The position numbers and the translations under genes were made by a program. A model generated the notes under the pieces. The model was given only the letters and a program-made list of their open reading frames with translations. It did no database searches and had not been told where the DNA came from. This document shows, piece by piece, positions 18,367 through 27,800 of a DNA stretch of 64,000 nt (positions are counted from its first letter, which is position 1; each line of letters starts with the position of its first letter). Source of the stretch: Desulfobulbus sp. (GTDB lineage Bacteria; Desulfobacterota; Desulfobulbia; Desulfobulbales; Desulfobulbaceae); contig NZ_JAVBXR010000122.1 in the NCBI RefSeq assembly GCF_030824455.1, positions 36,165 to 100,164 on the forward strand, written 5' to 3'.

Positions 18367-18768
18367 ATGCCTCTTGGTTTTGTCGAAAGTCTGCTCTGGT
18401 TAAGTCTCAACGTCTACCACGAATCGCGCGGCGAACCGGAAATCGGTCAGCTCGCCGTGGCCCACGTCACCCTCAATCGGGCCCTTGAGGACAACAAAAG
18501 CATTGTTGACGTCATTCTGGCGCCCAATCAATTCAGCTGGACCTTTCAGAAAAAATCCTACGTTCCGCTCGAAATCAATCCGCTGCAAGAGAGCCTGCGT
18601 GTCGCCCTCAAGGCCATGACCACGCCGGATTTCACCAGCGGCTCCACCTTCTATCATCATGTGGGCGTCGACCCCAAGTGGACGGTCGGCAAATCCTACA
18701 TCGGCCAATACGGATCGCATAAGTTTTACCGCGACAGCAATCCGACGATATCGGCATCTGCCTTTTAA
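18367..18768 (+). CDS. SleB-like cell wall hydrolase (Hydrolase_2 family)
   Basis: 133 residues comprising essentially the SleB catalytic domain alone. The family glutamate motif is at the start (NVYHESRGEPEIGQLAVAHV), followed by VTLNR, the NQFSW motif and, near the end, the YHHVGVDPKW segment. Such enzymes are peptidoglycan hydrolases or lytic transglycosylases. There is no signal peptide, so export would need a holin or another route, or the target is encountered after uptake or lysis. Coupled with the 77-aa gene upstream; TPP riboswitch operon follows. Confidence 0.8.
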   Translation: MPLGFVESLLWLSLNVYHESRGEPEIGQLAVAHVTLNRALEDNKSIVDVILAPNQFSWTFQKKSYVPLEINPLQESLRVALKAMTTPDFTSGSTFYHHVGVDPKWTVGKSYIGQYGSHKFYRDSNPTISASAF

Positions 18769-18822
18769 CGTCTCGGCATTTCTTATCTTTTCCATGTTTT
18801 TCCCATTCTGCCTATCCCGGAG

Positions 18823-18851
18823 TTGACAAACGGACCCATCTCTTTTATAGC
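18823..18851 (+). promoter_or_regulatory. Sigma-70 promoter of the thiamine operon
   Basis: A perfect -35 TTGACA (18823-18828) is followed after 17 bases by TATAGC (18846-18851). The predicted transcript would start about 18858, directly at the 5' edge of the TPP aptamer, which supports the assignment. Confidence 0.75.
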
Positions 18852-18860
18852 TTCAAACAT

Positions 18861-18942
18861 CGCGAGGGGTGGCGTAACTAACGCCTGAGATAATACCCAT
18901 GGAACCTGATCCGGATAATACCGGCGAAGGGAAGCGGACAAG
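18861..18942 (+). promoter_or_regulatory. TPP riboswitch (thi-box)
   Basis: Contains the hallmark aptamer strings in order: AGGGGT, the CTGAGATAATACCC block, GAACCTGATCCGGATAATACC and GCGAAGGGAAGCGG. It binds thiamine pyrophosphate. It lies between the promoter and an intrinsic terminator, upstream of thiS, so control is probably by premature termination when TPP is plentiful. Confidence 0.95.
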
Positions 18943-18981
18943 ACACTGATAAACCGGGGCGTACTCCGGTTTTCCGGCCTC

Positions 18982-19023
18982 AAGCCGCTTGCCCTTCCCT
19001 GAAAGGACAAGCGGCTTTTTTTA
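18982..19023 (+). terminator. Riboswitch expression-platform terminator
   Basis: Stem AAGCCGCTTG (18982-18991) pairs with CAAGCGGCTT (19008-19017), followed by a run of seven T. It lies after the TPP aptamer and 14 bases before the thiS start. The loop-proximal CCCTTCCCT can pair with the GAAGGGAAG of the aptamer's 3' side, giving a plausible antiterminator. Confidence 0.88.
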
Positions 19024-19036
19024 TTGGGGCAACTGT

Positions 19037-19234
19037 ATGGAATTATTTATCAATGGAGTCAAAGAAACCGGAGAGCCCTGCACCATCGCCGAGTTGGCGG
19101 CGCGCAAAGGGCTGGCCCCGGGGGCGCTGGTTGTGGAACTGAACCAGCAGATTATCAAACAGGAACAGTGGTCGGTTACCGCGTTGCAAGACGGCGACCG
19201 GCTGGAACTGCTCAGTTTTGTCGGCGGAGGCTGA
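19037..19234 (+). CDS. thiS: Sulfur carrier protein ThiS
   Basis: 65-residue ubiquitin-like carrier that delivers sulfur for the thiazole ring of thiamine. It ends in the essential Gly-Gly (SFVGGG), which ThiF adenylates. Start is ATG 19037 just after the riboswitch terminator. First gene of the thiS-G-H-F-E-C operon; thiG begins 3 bases after the stop. Confidence 0.95.
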   Translation: MELFINGVKETGEPCTIAELAARKGLAPGALVVELNQQIIKQEQWSVTALQDGDRLELLSFVGGG

Positions 19235-19237
19235 ACC

Positions 19238-20011
19238 ATGAAGGACGACGTACTGATACTCGGGGGCAAGAGCTTTACCAATCGACTGTTGACCGGCACC
19301 GGCAAGTTTGCCGCCCATGCCCAAATTCCCAAAATGCTGGCCGCCAGCGGTTCGCAGATGATCACCGTGGCCCTGCGCCGGATCGACGCCACCGCCCAGT
19401 CGGAGAACATCCTTGAGTACATTCCCAACAACGTGACTCTGCTGCCCAACACCTCCGGGGCGCGCACCGCTGAGCAGGCGGTGCGGATCGCCCGCATCGC
19501 CCGCGAGGCCGGCTGCGGCGATTTCATCAAGATCGAGGTGATCACCGACATGAAATACCTGATGCCGGACAACTGGGAGACCCTCAAAGCCACCGAAATC
19601 CTGGCCAAAGAGGGCTTTCTTGTGCTGCCCTATGTGCTGCCCGACCTGCCGCTGGCCAAACGGTTGGAGAACGCCGGGGCGGCGGCGGTGATGCCGCTGG
19701 GCGCGCCGATCGGCACCAACCGCGGCCTGGAGACCAGGCCGCTGATCGAGATGCTGATTGAGAACTGCACCGTGCCGATTGTGGTCGACGCCGGCATCGG
19801 CAAACCGTCCCAGGCCGCAGCGGCCATGGAAATGGGGGCTGACGCGGTGCTGGTCAACACCGCCATTGCCACCGCCCGCGACCCCGAAGCCATGGGCCGG
19901 GCCTTTGACTTGGCAGTCAAGGCCGGACGCGCCGCTTATCTGGCTGAAATGGCCGAGGAGTCCACCCTGGCTAGGGCCTCGTCGCCGCTCACCGGATTTC
20001 TCGATGACTAA
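19238..20011 (+). CDS. thiG: Thiazole synthase ThiG
   Basis: 257-residue TIM-barrel enzyme forming thiazole phosphate from DXP, dehydroglycine and ThiS thiocarboxylate. Family features: [19 protein letters not shown] at the start, the active-site Lys in FIKIEV, the [12 protein letters not shown] loop and [18 protein letters not shown]. Ribosome site GGAGG overlaps the end of thiS. Confidence 0.96.
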   Translation: MKDDVLILGGKSFTNRLLTGTGKFAAHAQIPKMLAASGSQMITVALRRIDATAQSENILEYIPNNVTLLPNTSGARTAEQAVRIARIAREAGCGDFIKIEVITDMKYLMPDNWETLKATEILAKEGFLVLPYVLPDLPLAKRLENAGAAAVMPLGAPIGTNRGLETRPLIEMLIENCTVPIVVDAGIGKPSQAAAAMEMGADAVLVNTAIATARDPEAMGRAFDLAVKAGRAAYLAEMAEESTLARASSPLTGFLDD

Positions 20012-20043
20012 CCCCTTGGTTCCACCTTTGAGAGGAGCACGTT

Positions 20044-21153
20044 ATGTCGTTTTTTGAAGTTGTCGAACAATACCAAGGTTTTGATTTCTCAAGATTTTTT
20101 GATCAGGTGACCGATGCGGCCGTTGAGCAGAGCCTAGCCAAGGAAAAACCCAGCCCCATGGATTTTCTCACCCTGCTCAGCCCCAGGGCGGCGGGGCATT
20201 TGGAATCCATGGCGCACAAGGCCCATCAGTTGACCGTGCAGTATTTCGGCCGCACCATCCAGATGTTCATTCCGCTCTACATCTCCAACCACTGCAACAA
20301 CGGCTGCGCCTACTGCGGATTCAACCACAAGAACCCGATCCTGCGCCGCAAACTCACTCTGGAAGAGATCGAAACCGAGGCCAAGGCCATTGCCGCAATC
20401 GGCATGCAGCACGTGCTGTTTCTCACCGGCGAGGCCCACCACGTCACCCCCATGGACTACCTGCTGGAGGCGGCCCGGCTGCTGAAGCGGTATTTTGCCT
20501 CGGTGTCTGTTGAGGTCTATCCGCTGACGGTTGAGGAGTATCGGCAGTTGAATCAAGCCGGGGTGGACGGCATGACCATGTTCCAGGAGACCTACAACCA
20601 GGAGGTCTACAAACGGGTGCATCTGGCCGGCAAAAAAATGGACTACCACTGGCGGCTTAACGCCCCGGAACGGGCGGCCCAGGGCGGCATGCGCGTGGTC
20701 AATCTCGGCGCCCTGCTGGGGCTGGCCGAACCGCGCAGCGAGATTTTTTTCACCGCCATGCACGCCCGCTACCTGGAAAACACCTACCTGAACACCGAGG
20801 TGGCGCTGTCGCTGCCGCGCTTCAACGAGGCCGAGGGCGATTTCCAGCCCGATTATCTGGTGAACGACAAAACATTTGTCCAGTTCATGACCGCCCTCCG
20901 CATCTTTCTCCCCCGGGCCGGGATCACCGTTTCCACCAGAGAGAGCGCCGCCTTCCGCGACCGCATTCTGCCGCTGGGCGCAACTCGCTATTCCGCCGGC
21001 TCCAGCACCGGAGTGGGCGGCTACACCGAAATCAAAGTGGAACAGACGCCCCAATTTGAGATCACCGACGACCGCAGCGTCGAAGAGGTGGCCCGGGCAA
21101 TTGTCGCCCACGGCTATCAGCCGGTCTTTAAAGACTGGGACATGATCGGATGA
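20044..21153 (+). CDS. thiH: 2-iminoacetate synthase ThiH (radical SAM)
   Basis: 369-residue radical SAM tyrosine lyase producing dehydroglycine for ThiG. The [4Fe-4S] motif is CNNGCAYCGF (CX3CX2C), near residue 84. Other family segments include FLTGEAHHVTP and SAGSSTGVGGY near the C-terminus. A GAGAGGAG site precedes the ATG; the stop overlaps the thiF start by 4 bases (ATGA). The need for dehydroglycine via ThiH rather than the oxygen-dependent ThiO fits an anaerobe. Confidence 0.95.
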   Translation: MSFFEVVEQYQGFDFSRFFDQVTDAAVEQSLAKEKPSPMDFLTLLSPRAAGHLESMAHKAHQLTVQYFGRTIQMFIPLYISNHCNNGCAYCGFNHKNPILRRKLTLEEIETEAKAIAAIGMQHVLFLTGEAHHVTPMDYLLEAARLLKRYFASVSVEVYPLTVEEYRQLNQAGVDGMTMFQETYNQEVYKRVHLAGKKMDYHWRLNAPERAAQGGMRVVNLGALLGLAEPRSEIFFTAMHARYLENTYLNTEVALSLPRFNEAEGDFQPDYLVNDKTFVQFMTALRIFLPRAGITVSTRESAAFRDRILPLGATRYSAGSSTGVGGYTEIKVEQTPQFEITDDRSVEEVARAIVAHGYQPVFKDWDMIG

Positions 21154-21698
21154 AAATCGGCATTGCAGGGGTGGGCGGCATTGGCTCCAACGTGGCGGTC
21201 AATCTGGTTCGCAGCGGGGTCGATTGGTTGCGGATTGTCGACTTCGACCGGGTGGAGATCTCCAACCTCAATCGCCAGTTCTATTTTTTTGATCAGATCG
21301 GCCGGCTCAAAGTTGAAGCTTTGGGTGAGAATCTGCAGCGCATCCGCCCGGATTTGCGGATCGAAGCACAGGTTGTGCGCATCAACGCCGCCAACTGTCG
21401 CGCCCTTTTTGCCGACTGCGACCTGATCGTCGAAGGCTTTGATCGTCAGGCCGACAAAAAAATGCTGGTCGAGGCCTTCGGGCCCGAGCGCATCGTGGTC
21501 TCGGCCTGCGGCATTGCCGGCAGCGATCTGGGTGGTGTTCGCACCCGGCGGCTCGGCGCCTGCCACATCGTCGGCGATTTTGCCACCGACTGCGCCGACG
21601 CGCCCCTGTTCGCCCACAAGGTGTCCACCGTCGCCAACCACATGAGCGCCGTTATTTTAAGCCAACCAGGTGTTATCCATGGAACAATCGCAGAGTAA
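21150..21698 (+). CDS. thiF: ThiS adenylyltransferase ThiF (short form)
   Basis: 182-residue E1-like enzyme adenylating the C-terminus of ThiS. It starts with the Rossmann motif GIAGVGGIGSNVAVNLVRSG and has the FDRVEISNLNRQF segment. It is shorter than E. coli ThiF (about 250) and lacks the C-terminal CxxC zinc pairs, matching the compact ThiF type found with thiS-thiG-thiH in anaerobes. Start overlaps thiH; its end overlaps the thiE start by 20 bases. Confidence 0.92.
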   Translation: MKIGIAGVGGIGSNVAVNLVRSGVDWLRIVDFDRVEISNLNRQFYFFDQIGRLKVEALGENLQRIRPDLRIEAQVVRINAANCRALFADCDLIVEGFDRQADKKMLVEAFGPERIVVSACGIAGSDLGGVRTRRLGACHIVGDFATDCADAPLFAHKVSTVANHMSAVILSQPGVIHGTIAE

Positions 21699-22326
21699 AC
21701 CCGTCTTTCCCGCCGGCGTCTACGGCATCACCGCCGCCAAATTTTCCGCTGACCGCTCCAACCTTGAGGTGGTGCGGCAGATGATTGCCGGCGGCATTCG
21801 CCTGATCCAGTACCGGGAGAAACGGCCGCACAAGAGTTTTGCCGAAATGCTGGACGAGTGCCGCGCCATCCGCCAACTGACCCGCGAGGCCGGGGTGGTG
21901 TTCATTGTCAACGATTACCCGGATATCGCCCAATTGGTCGACGCCGACGGGGTGCATGTCGGTCAGGATGATTTTCCGGTGGCCGAAGTGCGCCGACTGA
22001 TCGGCCCGAACAAGCTGATCGGGCTGTCCACCCACGGCCCCGAGCAGGCGGCCGCAGCCGTTGCTTCCGGCGCCGACTACCTCGGCGTAGGCCCGATCTT
22101 CAGCACCCAGACCAAGGAAGACGTCTGCGCGCCAGTGGGGCTCGGCTACCTCGACCACGTGGCGCGCACCTGTCCCCTGCCCTTTGTCGCCATCGGCGGC
22201 ATCAAGGAACATAATCTGCACCAGGTGCTAGCCCACGGCGCCAAGACCGTCTGCCTGGTCACCGAAATCGTCGGCGCCGCCGACATCGCCGCCACCGCCC
22301 GCCGGTTGCAGGCGGCCTGCATCTAA
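21679..22326 (+). CDS. thiE: Thiamine-phosphate synthase ThiE
   Basis: 215-residue TIM-barrel enzyme joining HMP-PP and thiazole phosphate. Family motifs: IRLIQYREK, FIVNDYPDIAQLVDADGVHVGQDD, GLSTHGPEQ, and the phosphate loop VAIGGIKEHN. I use ATG 21679; a GTG nine bases upstream is a less likely start. It begins inside the end of thiF. Confidence 0.94.
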   Translation: MEQSQSKPVFPAGVYGITAAKFSADRSNLEVVRQMIAGGIRLIQYREKRPHKSFAEMLDECRAIRQLTREAGVVFIVNDYPDIAQLVDADGVHVGQDDFPVAEVRRLIGPNKLIGLSTHGPEQAAAAVASGADYLGVGPIFSTQTKEDVCAPVGLGYLDHVARTCPLPFVAIGGIKEHNLHQVLAHGAKTVCLVTEIVGAADIAATARRLQAACI

Positions 22327-22370
22327 CCTTCCCAGACAGCTAACCTGTATTCAAACAAGGAGAATCGATC

Positions 22371-23657
22371 ATGGTCCATGCAACCCAGATGGCTGCCGCC
22401 CGCGCAGGCGGCTTTACCCCGCAGATGCAACAGGTGTTGGCCTCCGAGCGAATCCATGAGGCCGACCTGCTGGAGCGGGTCGCCAACGGCCGCATTGCCA
22501 TTCCGGCCAACCGCAACCATAAAAATCTCATTGCCAAGGGCATTGGCGCCGGGCTATCCACCAAGATCAACGTCAACCTCGGCGTTTCCGAGGATTGCTG
22601 CAACGTCGAGAACGAACTGAACAAGGTGCGGCGCTCGATTGAACTCAAGGCCGACGCAATCATGGACCTGAGCACCTTTGGCGACACCCGCGCCTTCCGG
22701 CGACGGACCGTGGAAATCAGCCCGGTGATGATCGGCACGGTGCCGGTCTACGACGCCGTGGCCCGCTACGGCAAGGAAGTGGCCAGCATCTCGGTGGATG
22801 ATTTTTTTGACGTGGTGCGGATTCACGCCGAGGATGGGGTCGATTTCATGACCATCCACGCCGGCCTGACCCAGACGGCAGTGCAGCGGCTGCGCACTAA
22901 TCCACGCCTCACCCACGTGGTCAGCCGGGGCGGCTCCTTATTGCTAGACTGGATGACCACCAATGAACGGGAAAATCCCTTTTACGAGCATTTCGACCGG
23001 CTGCTGGAACTCTGCCGCGAATTTGACGTCACCCTCAGCCTGGGCGACGGTCTGCGGCCCGGTAGCCTGCGCGACGCCACCGACGCGGCCCAGATTCAAG
23101 AGTTAATTATTTTAGGAGAACTGACCAAACGATGTTGGCAGGCGGATGTGCAGGTGATGATTGAGGGGCCGGGACATGTGCCGCTCAATGAAGTGGTGGC
23201 CAATATGCAGTTGGAGAAAAAACTCTGCCACGGCGCGCCGTTCTACGTGCTGGGACCAATCGTCACCGATGTGGCGCCGGGCTACGACCACATCACCTCG
23301 GCCATCGGCGGGGCGCTGGCAGCGGCCAACGGCGCCGACTTTCTCTGCTACGTCACCCCGGCCGAACACCTGCGGCTGCCCGACGCCGACGATATGAAGG
23401 AAGGCATTATCGCCTCACGCATTGCCGCCCACGCCGCCGACGTGGCCAAGGGCATTCCCGGCGCCATTGACTGGGACAACGCCATGAGCAAGGCGCGCAA
23501 AAATCTCGACTGGACCACCATGTTTGAACTGGCCATGGACCCGGAAAAAGCCAAGGCCTACCGCGCCTCTTCCCAGCCCATTGATCAGGAGGTGTGCACC
23601 ATGTGCGGCGATCTTTGTGCAGTCAAACGCAGCCGCAACATTCTTGAGAAGGCGTAA
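22371..23657 (+). CDS. thiC: Phosphomethylpyrimidine synthase ThiC
   Basis: 428-residue radical SAM enzyme converting AIR to HMP-phosphate, the pyrimidine half of thiamine. The unusual C-terminal cluster motif is [10 protein letters not shown] (CX2CX4C). [11 protein letters not shown] and [14 protein letters not shown] are family signatures. It is the compact form lacking the long N-terminal domain of enterobacterial ThiC. Strong ribosome site AAGGAG. It closes the thiamine operon and is followed by a mobile element end that can fold as a hairpin. Confidence 0.96.
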   Translation: MVHATQMAAARAGGFTPQMQQVLASERIHEADLLERVANGRIAIPANRNHKNLIAKGIGAGLSTKINVNLGVSEDCCNVENELNKVRRSIELKADAIMDLSTFGDTRAFRRRTVEISPVMIGTVPVYDAVARYGKEVASISVDDFFDVVRIHAEDGVDFMTIHAGLTQTAVQRLRTNPRLTHVVSRGGSLLLDWMTTNERENPFYEHFDRLLELCREFDVTLSLGDGLRPGSLRDATDAAQIQELIILGELTKRCWQADVQVMIEGPGHVPLNEVVANMQLEKKLCHGAPFYVLGPIVTDVAPGYDHITSAIGGALAAANGADFLCYVTPAEHLRLPDADDMKEGIIASRIAAHAADVAKGIPGAIDWDNAMSKARKNLDWTTMFELAMDPEKAKAYRASSQPIDQEVCTMCGDLCAVKRSRNILEKA

Positions 23658-23732
23658 AGCTGGTCCGCAAAGCCCTGTTTTTCACGCTCCATCAAACAGC
23701 GCTTTCGCTTATAAACCCTTAAATTTCTTTAT

Positions 23733-23865
23733 CCCCCGGCTTTGCCGGGGGATAACCGTCAGGTCGACGGTTCCAGTAAAATAAAAAAGCCTCCCGTCTC
23801 GTGATCCGGTCAAAGTCACGAAAAAGGAGGCTTCATGAACGACATCCCACCGGCTTTGCCGGTGG
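23733..23865. mobile_element. Internally deleted IS200-like derivative (MITE)
   Basis: Flanked by hairpins CCCCCGGCTTTGCCGGGGG (23733-23751) and CCACCGGCTTTGCCGGTGG (23847-23865), the same pair that bounds the full IS200-like element at 57166-57785. Between them it keeps the element's 5' leader, the AAGCCTCC..GGAGGCTT hairpin, and even the transposase start (ATGAACGAC), then jumps directly to the other end. It has no transposase of its own but could be moved in trans. It sits between convergent thiC and the FimU-like gene. Confidence 0.88.
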
Positions 23866-23871
23866 TTCTGT

Positions 23872-24342
23872 CTATGGAGTAATTCGCAATCGACCGACTG
23901 AGTTGACAATCACAGAAATGGTTCCCGCTGAGGAGTCAAAAGCAACCGTCCCGTTACCGGAAGGCATTCCCTTGGCGTCATAGGTGACTCGACTTACGCC
24001 CCCAGGGAAAAAAGAGGCAGAACTAATTATTACACTTGTCGGCATGTTCACCCTGCGCAGCTCCTGCTCTCCGGCATCCAGCAAATCGTTGGAGTTGTTA
24101 TCCAAAAAAACGATGTAAGAATTAGGCGCATTAAACAGCGCCGTCACCGTTTCCGCCTCGCGTATGGCGCGAATGCGCGCCAGCTGGAGATCGCTAAGAA
24201 GATTATTGGCCGCCCCTCTCAATTGGCGTTCAGTCCGCCAACCAATCATATTGGGAATAGCAATTGCACTGACTATCCCGACGATTGCGATGGTCACCAT
24301 AAGCTCAATCAGGGTGAATCCTCGATTTGAAAACCGTTTCAT
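23872..24342 (-). CDS. Minor type IV pseudopilin, GspH/FimT/FimU family
   Basis: 156-residue prepilin. A short basic leader (MKRFSNRG) precedes the prepilin peptidase site and the hydrophobic helix FTLIELMVTIAIVGIVSAIAI; the mature Glu5 is present. The C-terminal domain fits GspH/FimT. I start at ATG 24342 because an upstream frame adds 16 non-pilin residues. It is the last gene of the pilVWX-pilY1 run, as fimU-like genes often accompany minor pilins. Its stop lies 7 bases from the hairpin of the IS200 derivative. Confidence 0.85.
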   Translation of the reverse strand: MKRFSNRGFTLIELMVTIAIVGIVSAIAIPNMIGWRTERQLRGAANNLLSDLQLARIRAIREAETVTALFNAPNSYIVFLDNNSNDLLDAGEQELRRVNMPTSVIISSASFFPGGVSRVTYDAKGMPSGNGTVAFDSSAGTISVIVNSVGRLRITP

Positions 24343-24393
24343 CACGCAGTACACCTCTGTTGGGGAATTTGCCAAACATCTGTCCGGCAATCG

Positions 24394-24855
24394 TTAATTT
24401 TTCCAGACACCGTTTTCCTTACGAGGGTCTGAAGCCGGCTTTTTCTCCCCTGAAGAGTCGGAATTGTCCTCAGGAGTCCCTTTCCCTTCGACAGCAGGCT
24501 TTGAGGATTTAGCAGCTCCCGTTGGCCACATTTTAGTCAACAAGGCGTCGATGGCGTAAAATTTCACAGCCATACCGTTGCTAAAACTGGCCAAGGAGGT
24601 TGTCCCGCCTGCTTGGGTTCGAAAAATCGTTTTACTGTCGATGGTATAGCTACTGTCGTTAACAACCACTGTTCGCACAATGTTTCCCTCGTCGGGCTCC
24701 CCCGCCCCATAAAAAATCCCGGTGAATTCCTCGGCCCCTGGACGAATGAGGTCGCCATGTACATCATAGCGCGGCTCAGCGGCCACACCCCCGCAGATCA
24801 ACAAAACACATCCAAGCAAAACCGGCCATCGAAAGAAATAGTTCTTGAATATCAT
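24394..24855 (-). CDS. Secreted hypothetical protein of the pilus operon (153 aa)
   Basis: Not recognised. From ATG 24855 (ribosome site AAAGGAG) it has a signal peptide (MIFKNYFFRWPVLLGCVLLI, cleavage probably after VAA), a compact predicted beta domain (residues about 30-100, NDSSYTIDSKTIFRTQAG) and a charged, low-complexity tail rich in Lys/Glu/Ser/Pro. It lies 26 bases downstream of pilY1 and 51 bases before the FimU-like gene, so it is almost certainly cotranscribed with them. A periplasmic partner of the tip complex is a reasonable guess. Confidence 0.75.
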   Translation of the reverse strand: MIFKNYFFRWPVLLGCVLLICGGVAAEPRYDVHGDLIRPGAEEFTGIFYGAGEPDEGNIVRTVVVNDSSYTIDSKTIFRTQAGGTTSLASFSNGMAVKFYAIDALLTKMWPTGAAKSSKPAVEGKGTPEDNSDSSGEKKPASDPRKENGVWKN

Positions 24856-24881
24856 GTGTTCTCCTTTACTGTCACAAAGCT

Positions 24882-27800
24882 TTATTTCCAGTCCAGATCG
24901 CGCCAATACATAACTGGCGACTTGGCGTCAACCGCATCAGAATGGTCCGGATAGAGCATACGTTGTTTACCAAAATTCGTGTCAACCACATTGACCGCTG
25001 GACTGATGCCCTCAACCCCAATGGCCGAGACTGCGACCCATAAAGGGTTAGCGGCGGTGCCAATGTTGATGTAATCGCTGGAATCAAAAAGTTCATCCTC
25101 ATTAAGATCGAAAAAAGTGCTGCCGGAACGACTGCCGGAACAAGAGCTCACCGACCAGTGATAAGATGTTCCACCACTTTCACAGGGCGAATCTGACGGA
25201 ATTGTGCTGGTGAAAACCAAATTGCCGCTGACAACGGTCATGTCGCGAACAATGCGTTCTCCATTAGCGGGAAGGTCGAAATACCAACCGACATGTTTTG
25301 CTGTTTTTTTCCCACTGGCGCCAAAGGCGACGTTTTGCGAAGGCTTGTACCAATCTATCAGATTAGCGGAAAGGACCCGTGCAATCTGGTCGTACATATC
25401 GAAATCTGTAGCTCCATAGACGGTTTCCTTAACGGTGCCGTCGTCATTATAATTGATGCCGCCGGCCCAGATCTGTGTTTGCCGCAGCAAGGTAACATAC
25501 GGAGCACTACTGCTGCCAACGACTTGAGTCATGTTGGAAAGAGGTCTCACTGCGCCACAGTTGCTGTAGCAGGACGCATAATCCGTATTACATTCCGTTT
25601 CACACTCACTGTCGCCGTCACATTCATAAATGCAGGAGCCGGGGACGGTGATGCTTCCAAGGGTGTTTCCGCAAACAGTTTGGCAAGACGATTTAATTGC
25701 CGTCGTTTCAGTGCTCAAAACCCCCAAGTAGGTATCCTCAGGTGTTGCATCCCCCGCCGCTTTCCAAGCCGCCGACCAGTCCCACAGCCCGTAAACGGTT
25801 TGAACGCTCTGATCAAGGAAATCCACATCAGGGTTCAGAATACGCCCAGTGCCGAAGAGGACCATATACCCTGCAGTGTCGGTTACACAACTGAGGGTGA
25901 TGACTGGCTGCATGGTGATGGGCTGCCTGTACCCAGCATCACTCTTGGCCTGAAAGAACGGTTTTTTATTTCCAGTGCTGGTCTCTTTGAAATATATTCC
26001 CCAATTGTTTCTATCAGTGTCACTTAGGTCAAACTTCCAGAGATTTCCCAGTAAATCGCCAGCATACGCAAAATCATTTGCAGTATCGCCCTGAGGAAGG
26101 ACGAGCGCCGGTGTTGACAGCCCATTGCAATCGCTGCCGCTCGTGTTGTTGCCGGTGTTGGTGTCGATGATCTTTGTCCACCTGATACCGCCCAAATTAT
26201 CTAAACCAACGGTAAAGAGAACGGCCTTGCCAGATGGGCTTTCGTAGCCGTTGCCAAACACCAGCACCCAATTGGCGGTGGCATCGTTTGACGCGACAAT
26301 CTGCGGCCGTGAAAAACTGTATCCTAAATTCTTCACGATATCGGCCTGTGTCGCAAAGGTCTCGGCAGAGTATTCCCACAAAACGATTTCATCGGCATTA
26401 TCCTCAACGTCGTTTTTGTACGCAGCCGCCTTGGTCAGATCAAGGGCAAAAAAACCTTTACCGCCCTTGCCAAGCCCACCAACCAACACAACGCTGCCGC
26501 CAAGATCCTTGACCGTTACATAGCCATCAGCGAAAAATTTATGGTTGTCGTTATAGGTTTCCTCTTTCAGATGATACAGTTTCGAGAAAACCATTTGGGG
26601 AATATAGGCAAACACCTCCTCACCGGTGTTGCTGTCGAAGACATGCAGCATGCCGTCGTTGCCGCCGACAAAAACCCAATCAATGCCAAGCGTCGTATTT
26701 GCATAATGATAGGGTTCAGCATTGATAAAATCTCCGAGCTTGCTTGAACGGTTACGGAAATTAAAAAGACCGGCCGTATCGTTTTTCCGCTCATAGGTGC
26801 TATCGCCCCGCAGATAATCAAGAATTTGCGATTTGCCAAGCAATTGCGATTTCATGTCAGTTGTCAGATCATCCCAACGGAACGGCACGCCATCGGCCGC
26901 CACTTTATCAAACGTGATGATCTGGCGACTATCGGCTGTGCGGGGACTTATTATTTTTGCAGCTGACCACTTGATTTCAGGAGGACTAAGAAGACAGGTG
27001 TCTTTGGTGGCATTGCATGCCGTTTTGCAACTGGCGGTGGAACACGCGGTTGAACAGGTTGCATGCGCCTCGTCGCAGGTCTGACCGGTACAGGAGGCGG
27101 TGCAGGTCTTCAACGAAGTTTTGCAGGCGGTTTTACAGGTTGCATCGCTGCTCGCACAGGCGGCAGCGCAGGTTTCGTATGTTGTGTTGCAGGTCGCTTC
27201 GCAACTCACACGGCTGCACGCTGCTACAACACCTGTATTGTCGAGACATTTTGCCTGGGTGTCGCCATTCCAATCACTGGAATCATAGGTGGTCTGGAAG
27301 AGGAGCGTGTCTTCCTCTATTTTGTTGGCGTTGATCGCAAGCGACGAGGCCGTGCCAGTCTGATCGGCAATCAAATCTTTGATTGTCTGCATGGCCGCAA
27401 CCAGTTCGGCAGGATCGGCTGCGTTAAGGAACTCGCCTCGGCTGTTGACTGCCGCATGGTAGAGGTCGTCAATGCGCTTGGGGGATTCCCCCGAGGTGTT
27501 CGGATCATCCCCCCACCAAGTAGGACATTTCCCTGCAAATTTTCCATCAACCGCACCGACGCCGCCCGTGTAATCGGAATAAGCAAGCTTGGACAGGCTG
27601 GAAAGAGAAGGGCAACCGCTTTCACCCGGAGTGTCGCAGGAGGGCAGACAGTCAGGAAAAAGCTCCGGCTTGTAGTAACCAGAGACACCAAACGCGACTG
27701 TATAGGTTACCAAATGCTGCCGGGCATTGTCGTCAAACCCCTTGGCGGCAACGTTGTTGCCAAGGACGCTGTCGAGATCTGTATCGTAAAAATTCATGGT

